From JABDQW01 sp942492025 (GTDB lineage Bacteria; Pseudomonadota; Gammaproteobacteria; SZUA-229), in assembly GCA_942492025.1 (NCBI GenBank), contig CALODJ010000003.1:372001-436000 (forward strand): a DNA stretch of 64,000 nucleotides, read 5' to 3'. Positions within the stretch are counted from its first letter, which is position 1. Each line of letters begins with the position of its first letter. The translations under genes and the position numbers were made by a program. Shown here piece after piece: positions 51,949 through 60,032 of the stretch. The notes below the pieces were generated by a model, which was not told the origin of the DNA, did no database searches, and worked only from the letters and a program-made list of their open reading frames with translations.

Positions 51949-52929
51949 ATGAATCTCGAACACGATTATAAGGCACTGGAACCTGACATCATCCTGCAGG
52001 CGGTCGATTCTGCCGGATATCAGACCTCGGGTCGCATGCTGGCGCTCAACAGCTACGAAAATCGTGTCTATCGCGTCGAGCTGGAACAGGGTGCACCGGT
52101 GGTCGCGAAGTTCTACCGCCCCGACCGCTGGAGTGATGAAGCCATTATCGAAGAACACGCATTTGCATTTGAGCTGTCTGCTGAGGAAATACCCGTGGTA
52201 GCGCCGCTGGTATTTGCGGGCGAGACCCTGTTGCAATACGGCGGCTACCGCTTCGCCTTGTATCCACTGCAGGGCGGGCGTTGGCCTGATCTCGAATACA
52301 CCGAAGACATGATCTGGATGGGGCGTTTCATCGCGCGCATCCATCTCGTTGGCAGCAGACATCCCTTTCATCACCGTCAGCACATCAGTATTCAGCGGTT
52401 CGGCACGGAGGCAGTTGAATATCTGCTGTCGAACAATTTCATACCCGGCCACCTGCAGAGGGCCTATCAAACCCTGGCTGACGATTTACTGTTCAGCATT
52501 AAACAGCGTTTTGAGCAGGCGGGCAATTATTCGACACTGCGCCTGCACGGCGACTGTCATCGAGGTAATGTGCTGTGGACAGACCGAGGCCCGCATTTTG
52601 TCGATCTGGATGATTGCTGCAACGGGCCGGCGATACAGGACCTGTGGATGTTGCTATCGGGCGAGCGCGCCGAGATGACGGTGCAGATGATCGATTTGCT
52701 GGAGGGCTATCATGAGTTTGCCTCGCTGGACATGGCTGAAATGCATATGATCGAGGCATTGCGTACCCTGCGTATGATGCATTATGCGTCATGGCTGGCC
52801 AGACGTTGGGATGATCCGGCATTTCCGCAGGCATTTCCCTGGTTTGATACCACTTCATACTGGGAGCAGCATGTACTGGAGCTGCGTGAACAGCTGGCTC
52901 GTATGCAGGAGCCGGTATTGACTGTCTAG
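51949..52929 (+). CDS. srkA: Stress response serine/threonine kinase SrkA (YihE/RdoA)
   Basis: Aminoglycoside phosphotransferase-fold kinase of 326 residues, the usual YihE length. Key segments are LALNSYENRVYRVEL and VVAKFYRPDRWSDEAI (nucleotide Lys), the catalytic loop LHGDCHRGNVLW, and FVDLDDCCNGPAIQDLW with the metal-binding Asp. In E. coli SrkA counters stress-induced death. The stop TAG is formed by the CTAG flank of a MITE-like element (52926-52929), so the element abuts the gene exactly at its stop. Confidence 0.93.
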   Translation: MNLEHDYKALEPDIILQAVDSAGYQTSGRMLALNSYENRVYRVELEQGAPVVAKFYRPDRWSDEAIIEEHAFAFELSAEEIPVVAPLVFAGETLLQYGGYRFALYPLQGGRWPDLEYTEDMIWMGRFIARIHLVGSRHPFHHRQHISIQRFGTEAVEYLLSNNFIPGHLQRAYQTLADDLLFSIKQRFEQAGNYSTLRLHGDCHRGNVLWTDRGPHFVDLDDCCNGPAIQDLWMLLSGERAEMTVQMIDLLEGYHEFASLDMAEMHMIEALRTLRMMHYASWLARRWDDPAFPQAFPWFDTTSYWEQHVLELREQLARMQEPVLTV

Positions 52930-53245
52930 CCCGCATTTCTCGCCAGGCAGCGTAGACAACTGATAAGGCAATGGCTATTTTGAGACAAGCTAGTATGATC
53001 GAACAAACAGTATATTATTCAAGCTTGGCTATCACGGTACAGGCTGGTTTTCGTATGCTTAAGACCGCAGGGTGCGGCATGCGCACCGCGAATCTTCAGT
53101 TTGCTGGCCGGTTCCGGTGCGCATGGCGCACCCTGCGGTCTCTTCACTCGAACCGTAACGATGGCGACGCTTTTCGCTCCAGAGTGACGCTTACGAACAC
53201 TTGTCCGCATTCCTCACCATATTCTGGTGAGGAATGCGGTCCAGG
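52926..53245 (+). mobile_element. MITE-like element, copy E
   Basis: The left end is CTAG plus CCCGCATTTCTCGCCAGG. The right end has decayed (GGTGAGGAATGCGG) and carries an extra inverted partial end just before it (TCCGCATTCCTCACC). It contains a REP inverted pair at 53067-53136 with altered arms and GCAG/CTGC ends. It fills the spacer between srkA and the SRAP gene. Confidence 0.82.
53067..53136. repeat. Diverged REP inverted pair inside MITE copy E
   Basis: Forward copy 53067-53087 (GCAG start, GCGGCATGCGC core) and reverse copy 53116-53136, with the same 70-bp geometry as other pairs. Confidence 0.75.
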
Positions 53246-53253
53246 TTTGTAAC

Positions 53254-53904
53254 ATGTGTGGACGAATCGATGCGCATGATCCCATCGGCGTTAACAACCT
53301 GGTCAGTGTGCTGGATGTGGTTATACCCAAAGACAGGTTTCCGCCACGATACAACATTGCGCCCAGTGCAACACTGACAACGGTTTGCTACAAGGTGGGC
53401 TTCGAAGTGGCTGACATGCATTGGGGTATCGTGCCGCACTGGGCCAGGCCCGGACAGTTCGAACGTCCGTTGATCAATGCCCGGGCTGAGACCATCCACG
53501 AAAAACCCTCATTCAGAAAGCTGATCGCGCATACACGCGTTATCGTTCCGGTCAATGGTTTCTATGAATGGCGGCGTGCTGAGGGCAGCAAGGCCACGTT
53601 CTATTTTCGTTCAACCAGTCAGGAGGCCCTGGCGCTGGCCGGCATCTATCAGATCGATCGTGACGGGGTGATGCAGTGTTGTTTGATTACCACGGATGCA
53701 AACGATGTGATGCAGCCGGTGCACAACCGTATGCCTGCATTGATACCGCAGCAGGCTATGCAGGATTGGCTTTGCTCGGAAGATACCCATGTCATCGATG
53801 CGTTGATGAAACCCGCTGCGAATGACAGTATAAAAGCCGTTGAGGTATCGAATTACGTGAACAATGCGCACAACGAAGGCGAGAAGTGCATCAGGCCATT
53901 ATAA
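53254..53904 (+). CDS. yedK: SRAP domain protein (YedK/HMCES family)
   Basis: Protein of 216 residues that caps abasic sites in single-stranded DNA by a Cys2 thiazolidine crosslink. The ATG at 53254 gives MCGR with the catalytic Cys exposed after Met removal; an upstream in-frame ATG in the MITE would bury it. Other active-site elements are PRYNIAPS, WGIVPHW, LINARAETI, VNGFYEW with the catalytic Glu region, and PVHNRMPALI with the catalytic His. It is the usual length for the family and lies 8 bp after a MITE. Confidence 0.92.
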   Translation: MCGRIDAHDPIGVNNLVSVLDVVIPKDRFPPRYNIAPSATLTTVCYKVGFEVADMHWGIVPHWARPGQFERPLINARAETIHEKPSFRKLIAHTRVIVPVNGFYEWRRAEGSKATFYFRSTSQEALALAGIYQIDRDGVMQCCLITTDANDVMQPVHNRMPALIPQQAMQDWLCSEDTHVIDALMKPAANDSIKAVEVSNYVNNAHNEGEKCIRPL

Positions 53905-53973
53905 GAAGGCGTATGTGCAAGAGGATTATTTTTTATCGATTCATTACTTATTGAAGTATAAACAGGAGAGCAT

Positions 53974-54585
53974 GTGAAGATATCGATCATTAGTGGTAGT
54001 CACCGCAACCCGTCGCAAAGCGAGAAGGTTGCCCGACATATTGAACAGACACTGCAGCAGAACCATGGTGCCGACACCTGGCTATACGTCCTGGCCGACA
54101 ATCCGCTGCCCCTGTGGGACCAATCCCTGTGGGAGAATAATGCAGACTGGAACGAACGTCTTGCACCACTCAAACAGCAGCTGGTATCGAGTGATGGTTT
54201 CGTGATCGTAACGCCGGAATGGCACGGCCAGGTGCCGGCGGGTCTGAAAAACTTTTTTTTGTTGTTCAACCGCTTTGAGCTGGGACACAAACCGGCGATG
54301 ATCGTGGCGGTTTCCAGTGCGGATGGCGGTGCCTACCCGGTCGCTGAACTGCGCATGAGCAGCTACAAGAACAACCGTATCTGCTACATCCCGGAGCAGA
54401 TCATCGTGCGTAATGTTGAAAAAGTGCTGAACGAAGATGCGGCCGATAATGATCCGGACGCAGATGACTACTTCAGGGAACGTATCACCTGGTCATTGGG
54501 TATTCTGAAGGGCTACGCCCAGGCACTGAAAAGCATGCGTGAGACTGTGCAGGTGCATCATGATAAGTTTGGCAATGGCATGTAG
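53974..54585 (+). CDS. NAD(P)H-dependent FMN reductase family protein
   Basis: Flavodoxin-like protein of 203 residues. It opens with the FMN phosphate loop (IISGSHRNPSQSEKV); VIVTPEWHGQVPAGLKNFF is the conserved GxxxxALKN-type segment, followed by VAVSSADGGAYPVAEL. The start is GTG, with AGGAGAG about 5 bases upstream. It belongs to the SsuE/chromate reductase-like family and probably reduces FMN or quinones with NAD(P)H. It stands alone; the SRAP gene lies 69 bp upstream. Confidence 0.87.
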   Translation: MKISIISGSHRNPSQSEKVARHIEQTLQQNHGADTWLYVLADNPLPLWDQSLWENNADWNERLAPLKQQLVSSDGFVIVTPEWHGQVPAGLKNFFLLFNRFELGHKPAMIVAVSSADGGAYPVAELRMSSYKNNRICYIPEQIIVRNVEKVLNEDAADNDPDADDYFRERITWSLGILKGYAQALKSMRETVQVHHDKFGNGM

Positions 54586-54942
54586 ATAATTTCAACGCAA
54601 AGGCGGAAAAAACTGTTCACCACGGAGTCACAGAGGGCACAGAGAAAAGCATTGTATTATCTGTAAATGTCTGGATTTGATCTGACAGTACTGTTAACTA
54701 CACTTTAATTAGGCCTGACACTGCCGATGCAGTCAAAAACACTATCACATTATTGTAGTAATGAAATAATGACTGTAGGGTGCGCCGTGCGCACCGAGAC
54801 TGGGTAACACACTTAAATTTCGCGGTGCGCACGGCGCACCCTACGGTTGATTCATTCAGCTGTCAGTTAACAAAGCAAAGCTCTGTGTCCTCTGTGACTC
54901 TGTGGTGAAATGCTTTCTTAGAATCTTGAACCGGATTACCGT
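54586..54942. other. Nested inverted-repeat cassette with REP pair
   Basis: No gene. Outer arms CACCACGGAGTCACAGAGG...CAGAG (54618-54644) and CTCTGTG...GACTCTGTGGTG (54881-54907) are inverted and match at 25 of 27 positions. Inside is a REP pair (54775-54844). Bases 54718-54870 resemble 60492-60650 closely, including AATGAAATAATG just before the first REP and ATTCAGCTG after the second. Confidence 0.8.
54775..54844. repeat. REP inverted pair (BIME)
   Basis: Forward REP 54775-54795 and reverse REP 54824-54844, both intact; 70 bp overall. Confidence 0.9.
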
Positions 54943-55929
54943 TCAAGCGGTGCGCCAGCCCGGGTTGGCATTGTCGGCTGATGTGTGGCTGGCTTCTGAT
55001 TCCTGCTGCGTGCTCTGCCGGGTTCTTCTCAACATGGCTTCAACCCGTGCTGCCTTTATGTATTTTTCTTCGATAACTTTCGGGTAGAGCGCGTGCAGCT
55101 TGTCGACCAGCATGGCGTGCTTGCGCGCTGCGCACTCGAATGTTTCACGTTGTGCATCTTTCAGGAAATCCAGCAATAGCAACCACGGTGACATCCAGTT
55201 GATAAACTCATGTACCAGAGCAGCATCACCCTCATTTTCCCAGTGCTCTTCAATGAACATGCGGGGGAACAGCCGAGGTGACATTTCGCGTCCCACCAGG
55301 GCGTTGTCCAGGTTGATGCCTTTGAGTCCAACACCGTAGCCATTTTGTTCACGCAGGAACCACTGCGCCGATGGATTGTGTCCCGCGCGCGAGTTAACCA
55401 ACCGGTTTAACAGTTCAGCATGGCTGTCAATACTATCGTCGGGACTGGTAATGTCAGGCTTGAACTGGCGGCGGCACAGATTACCCGCACGCCAGGACAG
55501 CAGGTCGTTTTCGTATAAATCGTGATCACGGCAGGCGCTGTCGATCAAAGCCAGTGGTTGCTGCGTGTCTTTGTCGAGCAACCACAGTTCGAAATGATCA
55601 CGGAATTCAAATGGCACATCTGCCGCATAATGACGCACGACTTCGAGCAGTCGTTCACCTTTATGCTGGATTTCATGGTAGTGATAGCAGGACAGAACCG
55701 GAGCGCGCTTGAGACCCGTGGCGTTGCTCCAGCTACCGAAGCGAATATACGGGTTGTCTATATGCGCAAACTCTTCGGGTTCAGTGTCCGCGGTGTCAAA
55801 GTGATCGCGGACATAAAGAAGCCAGTTGACGCCGTCAGTTGTGACTGCTTCGGCGTCATCCAGAGCGATGACATTCATGACACCGCGGAATGGATTAAGA
55901 ATCCGCTCGCTATAACAGACGATGTTCAT
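54943..55929 (-). CDS. Unrecognised protein, paralogue of the product at 58502-59491
   Basis: Protein of 328 residues, no signal peptide or membrane helix. It shares its whole length with the product of 58502-59491: YSERILNPFRGVMNV, TTDGVNWLLYV, FELWLLDKDTQQPLALIDS, LSWRAGNLCRRQF, SAQWFLREQNGYGVG and SPWLLLLDFL are all matched there. A conserved basic stretch near the end reads YIKAARVEAMLRRTR. I do not recognise the family. The alternation of W, D and H/E residues could fit a ligand-binding or enzyme fold, but no catalytic motif is obvious. The C-terminal 25 residues are low complexity (Ser/Thr/Glu). Confidence 0.75.
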   Translation of the reverse strand: MNIVCYSERILNPFRGVMNVIALDDAEAVTTDGVNWLLYVRDHFDTADTEPEEFAHIDNPYIRFGSWSNATGLKRAPVLSCYHYHEIQHKGERLLEVVRHYAADVPFEFRDHFELWLLDKDTQQPLALIDSACRDHDLYENDLLSWRAGNLCRRQFKPDITSPDDSIDSHAELLNRLVNSRAGHNPSAQWFLREQNGYGVGLKGINLDNALVGREMSPRLFPRMFIEEHWENEGDAALVHEFINWMSPWLLLLDFLKDAQRETFECAARKHAMLVDKLHALYPKVIEEKYIKAARVEAMLRRTRQSTQQESEASHTSADNANPGWRTA

Positions 55930-56546
55930 ACTGTATTTATAGCGTAAAAAATCGCGTGTGGGTATCGAATAACCGGCATATGATCAAAAGGCCTCAGATT
56001 CGTACAAGCCTATTTTTCAGGGAACCTCTTACTTCTCCAGCTTCCTTAGATACAATAATGTGGCGCTACCACGTTGCTGTCTCACTTACTTGTCGTTGCG
56101 AGCCGCGACAGCGGCGTGGCAATCTCCCGCAGCTTGCGCATGTGTTGAAGCACTAAATCCTAACAGCCACAGTGACGCAGGGTGCGCCGTGCGCCCGACT
56201 CCGCAGCAAAATCCTGCTTGTTGTACTGATTTTGGTGCGCACGGCGCACCCTACGATGTATACACTGTATTTAATCAACGCAATACGCACCACGTACAGC
56301 AATGACGCACTAGTAAAATAACATCAGGGCTATGAGCGGCCGGATTGTCAAGTCTCTTCGCGGCTTTTTGTGAAGATATTCCTCAAATTACAGCGTTCAA
56401 TCTCAATTGATAACGTGTTATAAAGGCTGGTTGTTGAAGGTATTAATTTTTTTTATGGCAAGCGTCGAGCGCGCCGTTAACACCCTGAATAGGCAGACCG
56501 CTGTGTTGACGCTTGTAGCCAACGACCCCTGTGTTATGCTGTTTTC
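55930..56546. other. Intergenic region with repeats
   Basis: About 600 bp. Contains one 'cattgcgagc' type repeat (about 56092-56132, CGTTGCGAGCC...GGCAATCTCCC) and a REP pair (56177-56254). From 56300 to 56546 the sequence has no repeat or long frame and may hold the promoter of the short gene at 56547. Confidence 0.65.
56177..56254. repeat. REP inverted pair, first copy diverged
   Basis: Forward copy at about 56177 begins GCAG and has lost a base in its 3' arm; reverse REP 56234-56254 is intact. Confidence 0.8.
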
Positions 56547-56654
56547 ATGGATAAAACAGCGCTCGCGATCACAATCCTGATTGCCGTTATTGCGGCATTG
56601 CTCACTTTTCTGCGCCTCTATTTTGGCGGCCAGATGGGTAACTGGTTTGATTGA
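56547..56654 (+). CDS. Possible 35-residue single-helix membrane peptide
   Basis: Short open frame from ATG 56547 to TGA 56654. The product begins MDKTALA, has one strongly hydrophobic helix (ITILIAVIAALLTFLRLYF) and ends GGQMGNWFD. The pattern (short charged start, one helix, polar tail) is typical of small membrane proteins. No good ribosome binding site is visible. It precedes the 77-residue gene by 58 bp on the same strand. Confidence 0.5.
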   Translation: MDKTALAITILIAVIAALLTFLRLYFGGQMGNWFD

Positions 56655-56712
56655 TGTGCCGGCCATTGTGAGTACAATGGAGTGATACACAGGTGTATCT
56701 CGGAGGTGCCTC

Positions 56713-56946
56713 ATGAGTTCAGTGGTCAGTGATGTTGCCGTTCATGTCGATGAAGCCTTGAGCGAACGTGAACTGTTTAACCTTGAACAGACCATTCGCA
56801 GTGAATACGGTGTGATCTCAGTCGGTCATAGCGCCGCAGACAGGCATATGATGTTCGTGCTGTACGATCCTGAAGCTATCAGTGGTAAAGACGTGCTTAG
56901 TCGTGTGACCGATCAGGGATTTCATGGTGAATTGATCGGATTTTGA
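56713..56946 (+). CDS. Small HMA-like fold protein without CxxC
   Basis: A 77-residue protein. GGAGGTG lies 5 bases before the ATG, a strong site. The pattern VAVHVDEALSERELFNLEQT, YGVISVGHS and HMMFVLYDPEAISGKDVL resembles the beta-alpha-beta ferredoxin-like fold of heavy-metal-associated domains, with the 'YDPE' element after the third strand, but the metal-binding CxxC is absent. Such proteins are seen as orphan HMA-like units. Function unknown. Confidence 0.75.
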   Translation: MSSVVSDVAVHVDEALSERELFNLEQTIRSEYGVISVGHSAADRHMMFVLYDPEAISGKDVLSRVTDQGFHGELIGF

Positions 56947-57067
56947 CACAGCGGCCCAGGTTGTAGCAATAAGACTTATCGGGCTTGTTCCTCGATCCCG
57001 ATGAACTATTCGTCCAGTGTATAATCTGTTAAGGTATCAATTTAGCTCGTACACGTTGAGAAAGATT

Positions 57068-57550
57068 ATGCAAATTGGAGATCAGAAAGTCGTCACCCTT
57101 CACTATACGTTGACAGATAGCGAGGGCAGAGTCATCGACAAGTCCGACGACGGCACGTTTGCCTACCTGCATGGCGCCAGTAACATTATTCCCGGTCTGG
57201 AGAATGCGCTTGCGGGAAAATCAACCGGAGAAGAAGTGACAATCTCTGTCTCACCAGAAGAGGGATATGGCGCTCGCGATGATGCCATGTTGCAGCAAGT
57301 ACCAAAATCCATGTTCGAGGATGGTAGTCAGATCGCAGTCGGTAGCCAGTTTCATGCGCAGGGACCTAACGGTGAGATGCTGATCGTAACTGTGATGGAA
57401 GTCCAGGACGAGCATGTCCTGGTCGACGGTAATCACCCGCTGGCCGGTGTCGATCTTCATTTTGACGTGACCATCATTGATGTACGCGAGGCGTCAGCAG
57501 AAGAACTCGAACACGGCCATGCCCATGGTCCTGAAGGTCATCATCACTAG
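57068..57550 (+). CDS. slyD: FKBP-type peptidyl-prolyl isomerase SlyD
   Basis: Cytoplasmic prolyl isomerase/chaperone of 160 residues. The FKBP domain begins VVTLHYTLTDSEGRVIDKS and includes FAYLHGASNIIPGLENAL. An IF (insert-in-flap) domain lies at about 70-130 (SPEEGYGARDDAML, then VDGNHPLAGVDLHFDV). The C-terminus is His-rich (HGHAHGPEGHHH), suited to nickel binding. The ATG at 57068 has GAGAAAG upstream; an earlier ATG at 57017 adds residues not seen in the family. The stop TAG lies in CTAGCCCGCAT, identical to the start of the MITE end. Confidence 0.94.
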   Translation: MQIGDQKVVTLHYTLTDSEGRVIDKSDDGTFAYLHGASNIIPGLENALAGKSTGEEVTISVSPEEGYGARDDAMLQQVPKSMFEDGSQIAVGSQFHAQGPNGEMLIVTVMEVQDEHVLVDGNHPLAGVDLHFDVTIIDVREASAEELEHGHAHGPEGHHH

Positions 57551-57558
57551 CCCGCATG
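57548..57558 (+). repeat. MITE end remnant at the slyD stop
   Basis: CTAGCCCGCAT is the first 11 bases of the MITE flank plus inverted end. Nothing else of the element remains. Confidence 0.45.
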
Positions 57559-57592
57559 CTGTTGTATTATTAACAGTCAAGCCCGCACCAGG

Positions 57593-57617
57593 CCCTGCCA
57601 AATAGCAGGGTTTTTTT
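57593..57617 (+). terminator. Rho-independent terminator after slyD
   Basis: CCCTGC (57593-57598) and GCAGGG (57605-57610) form a 6-bp stem with loop CAAATA, followed by seven T. It lies 43 bases after the slyD stop and next to the end of the convergent gene, which it may also serve in reverse. Confidence 0.85.
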
Positions 57618-57618
57618 A

Positions 57619-57873
57619 TCAGGCGAACATATTATAGATCCACGCAAAAAGCGCGCCGCCGATCAATGCATCGACAGCTCCGTAGGCAGATCCGATAATG
57701 ACCTGATAGAGGCTGCCATCGTGTATATGTCCGGGGTAGAGTGAAGCCACTACCCTCAAAAAGGAGCCGCCGAATTCAGGCCAGGTCATATTCGCGAGGC
57801 CAATAGCTAACATCGCCAGGCCCCAAAGAATGCCCGCTGCGAGCGCAAACGCCTTTATATTAAGCCCCATCAT
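57619..57873 (-). CDS. Small membrane protein (DUF5676-like)
   Basis: An 84-residue protein with two or three hydrophobic helices: LNIKAFALAAGILWGLAMLA at the N-terminus and VIIGSAYGAVDALIGGALFA near the C-terminus. The opening 'LNIKAFALAxGILWG' and closing 'FAWIYN' match the DUF5676 small membrane family as I remember it. Function unknown. It is convergent with slyD across a terminator. Confidence 0.75.
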   Translation of the reverse strand: MMGLNIKAFALAAGILWGLAMLAIGLANMTWPEFGGSFLRVVASLYPGHIHDGSLYQVIIGSAYGAVDALIGGALFAWIYNMFA

Positions 57874-58144
57874 TCAATCCTCATCTTGGTTGGTGTTTTG
57901 ACACGTGTGAAATGTATTTTCTCTCCGGCTATATAGCAGATGAGCACGGAAATTATGAATTTATAATATAAAGGATCGTGTTGTGAAAACGCCAACTGCA
58001 TGATGCGAAGTGACAGCACTCGCTGCAAGCGTTTGTGTTTTATCACAGAATTAATGATTGTAGAATTTGCAAAGGATTTGTATATCATATAATGAAATGC
58101 ATAAGCATATATTTTAACGATGGTAGAGGTAAGGGTAATCAGGC

Positions 58145-58468
58145 ATGAAGAGTAATAAAAAACTTCAAAAATATTTCTTTGTGGATGACTCTGATATTCA
58201 CGGTAAAGGGCTTTTTTCACGGATTAAAATTAAAAACGGAACCTATCTCGGGCGTTATCATGGGCCTAATGTAAAGGATAATGGCATGCATGTGTTATGG
58301 ATCGAACAGGATGATGGTGAATGGCAAGGCATAGACGGAGAGAATATGCTGCGCTATCTGAATCATTGCTCGAAACCCAATGCCGAGTTTGATGGTCAGG
58401 ACCTGTATGCGATCCGTGATATCAAGCCGGGCGATGAAGTGACATTTGATTACGGTGAGGAGCCATAA
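58145..58468 (+). CDS. Stand-alone SET-domain protein
   Basis: A 107-residue protein that is essentially one SET domain. The SAM-binding opening is SDIHGKGLFSRIKI, followed by the pseudoknot motifs YLNHCSKPNAEF and GDEVTFDYGEE. Bacterial SET proteins of this size are thought to methylate lysines, but the target here is unknown. It precedes the second copy of the unrecognised 330-residue family by about 33 bp on the same strand, suggesting co-transcription. Confidence 0.9.
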   Translation: MKSNKKLQKYFFVDDSDIHGKGLFSRIKIKNGTYLGRYHGPNVKDNGMHVLWIEQDDGEWQGIDGENMLRYLNHCSKPNAEFDGQDLYAIRDIKPGDEVTFDYGEEP

Positions 58469-58501
58469 TTTTCCGTAGAGACTGTGAAAAAATCTGCCAA
58501 T

Positions 58502-59491
58502 ATGATCGATACCGCTGTTAGATGCTACTCTCAGCGTCTGCTTAACCCGTTTCGGGGTGTGGTTAATGTCGTACGTTATCAATATGCTGAAGCAGTCACT
58601 TCTGATGGAGTGCATTGGGATATTTATGTCAGCAATGATTCTCTGCTGGATGGCCTGACAAGCAGCGGAGCGGTGCAGATCAGCGATATCCGTTATGGCC
58701 GTTGGAGCCAGGCTGCAGGCCTGACCCGAGGGCCGATCTATCCTTCGGATGAGTTTTACATGCTGGAAGAAATGGGTGCCTTTGTCTATCAACATCTACT
58801 CGAAGTACATGACAAGTTACCTTTTCCGTTCATGGATAATATTGAATTGTGGCTGTTGGACAAAAAAAACGACCCGCTCGCTCTGTTAAATTCGGTCGTT
58901 GATGCGACAGATATCGACAATTACCAGCTGCTCGACTGGCGAGCAGGTCGTTTGAGCCGGGAATCGTTCAGGCCGGCATGCGTCGATACCGCTGCCGATG
59001 GGGCTGTCGACTGTGCTGCGGACATATTGATCGACTACATTAATAATTACGCTGATGTGCCACCCGCAGCACAATGGTTCAAAAGAAACCAGGATGGTTC
59101 CGCTACAGGGATCACCGGGCACAACATCGATGCATCCTTGACTGGCAGAGTAATCGGTGCCGAGGCCTTTCATCCGTTTTTTATTTCCGCGGTACACAAC
59201 GATGACTTTCACACCCGGTTGGTGCGGGAGTTTATCGAGTGGCAATCACCCTGGCTTTTATTGCTCGATACCCTGAGCAGGGAAGACAGGGAAATTTTCG
59301 AGCGCCATGCGCGTAGACAGGCCATGGTTGTCGACCAGCAGTATTTGCTGTACCCCGAAGTCATCGATCCGTCCTTTATCCGTGCTGCTCGCGTCGAAGC
59401 CAAGTTGCGCAGAACGCATATACAGGAAGTTGATCAGGATGAAGTCATGTCGACGTTCTATATCGAACTTAATCCGAGCCCGACTGAATAA
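58502..59491 (+). CDS. Unrecognised protein, paralogue of the product at 54943-55929
   Basis: Protein of 329 residues from this ATG, or 335 from a GTG at 58484. It aligns end to end with the product at 54943-55929. Shared segments include LLNPFRGVVNV, TSDGVHWDIYV, IELWLLDKKNDPLALLNS, LDWRAGRLSRESF, AAQWFKRNQDGSATG, SPWLLLLDTL and IRAARVEAKLRRT. No membrane helix, signal peptide or known catalytic motif is seen. The C-terminus differs from the paralogue. It follows the SET gene closely. The family is not recognised. Confidence 0.78.
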   Translation: MIDTAVRCYSQRLLNPFRGVVNVVRYQYAEAVTSDGVHWDIYVSNDSLLDGLTSSGAVQISDIRYGRWSQAAGLTRGPIYPSDEFYMLEEMGAFVYQHLLEVHDKLPFPFMDNIELWLLDKKNDPLALLNSVVDATDIDNYQLLDWRAGRLSRESFRPACVDTAADGAVDCAADILIDYINNYADVPPAAQWFKRNQDGSATGITGHNIDASLTGRVIGAEAFHPFFISAVHNDDFHTRLVREFIEWQSPWLLLLDTLSREDREIFERHARRQAMVVDQQYLLYPEVIDPSFIRAARVEAKLRRTHIQEVDQDEVMSTFYIELNPSPTE

Positions 59492-59693
59492 AGAGTGACC
59501 CGTATTACTTACCGCAGAGGCGCGTAGACGCAGAGATGACTACCGGGGTTCGTAGGAGCAACTTTAGTCGCGAATTGTTCAGGTTCGCGACTAAAGTCGC
59601 TCCACACACAATAGAAACCCTCTGCGTCTCTGCGGTGAAAATAACTCACAAAATACAACTTGTCGGAAGCGCGGGTTTGTAATCCGGTGATGA
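59492..59693. repeat. Nested inverted-repeat cassette with a second REP family
   Basis: Outer arms CCGCAGAGGCGCGTAGACGC (59512 on) and CTCTGCGTCTCTGCGG (59620-59635) are inverted. Inside, 59552-59605 is a long hairpin: GTAGGAGC, ACTTTAGTCGCGAA, a 9-base loop, then TTCGCGACTAAAGT and GCTCCAC. This is a different GTAG-starting REP in an inverted pair. No gene. Confidence 0.8.
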
Positions 59694-60032
59694 TTACCCA
59701 AGATCGACCGGTAGATAAAAGAACACAAAGCGCCCGTCTTCAAAGTCCACTTTCAGCGTTGCGCCATGGTAGAGTCCATAATCAACATACCCCGGCACGG
59801 CGCTGAATGCATGACATTCACTCGCGTGTTGCGGCGACTCGAAATCACGATCACGGTCATACCAGGATAGCAGCATGTGTTCACCCAGTTTTTCATCGGC
59901 GATGCCATTTGCAATCTTCATGGCTTCAAGGTAGTCGGACGCTGGAGGGCTGGGCCGCACGCTGATAATCTCTACCCCATCATAGGAGGGAGGGCTGAGG
60001 TCACAATGGGATCCGGTTTCGTTGTTATCCAT
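59694..60032 (-). CDS. Hypothetical protein downstream of OsmC-like gene
   Basis: Protein of 112 residues from ATG 60032; ATGs at 60059 and 60062 are alternatives with longer overlap into the upstream gene. It is soluble, with conserved-looking segments GEHMLLSWYDRDRDFESP and GYVDYGLYHGATLKVDFEDG. I do not recognise the family. The overlap of 8 bases with the OsmC-like gene suggests translational coupling. Confidence 0.65.
   Translation of the reverse strand: MDNNETGSHCDLSPPSYDGVEIISVRPSPPASDYLEAMKIANGIADEKLGEHMLLSWYDRDRDFESPQHASECHAFSAVPGYVDYGLYHGATLKVDFEDGRFVFFYLPVDLG

Noticed and set aside
57870..58220. 116-codon reverse-strand frame between the small membrane protein and the SET gene
   Set aside because: It overlaps the SET start in antisense, lies in AT-rich DNA and its product has no recognisable pattern.
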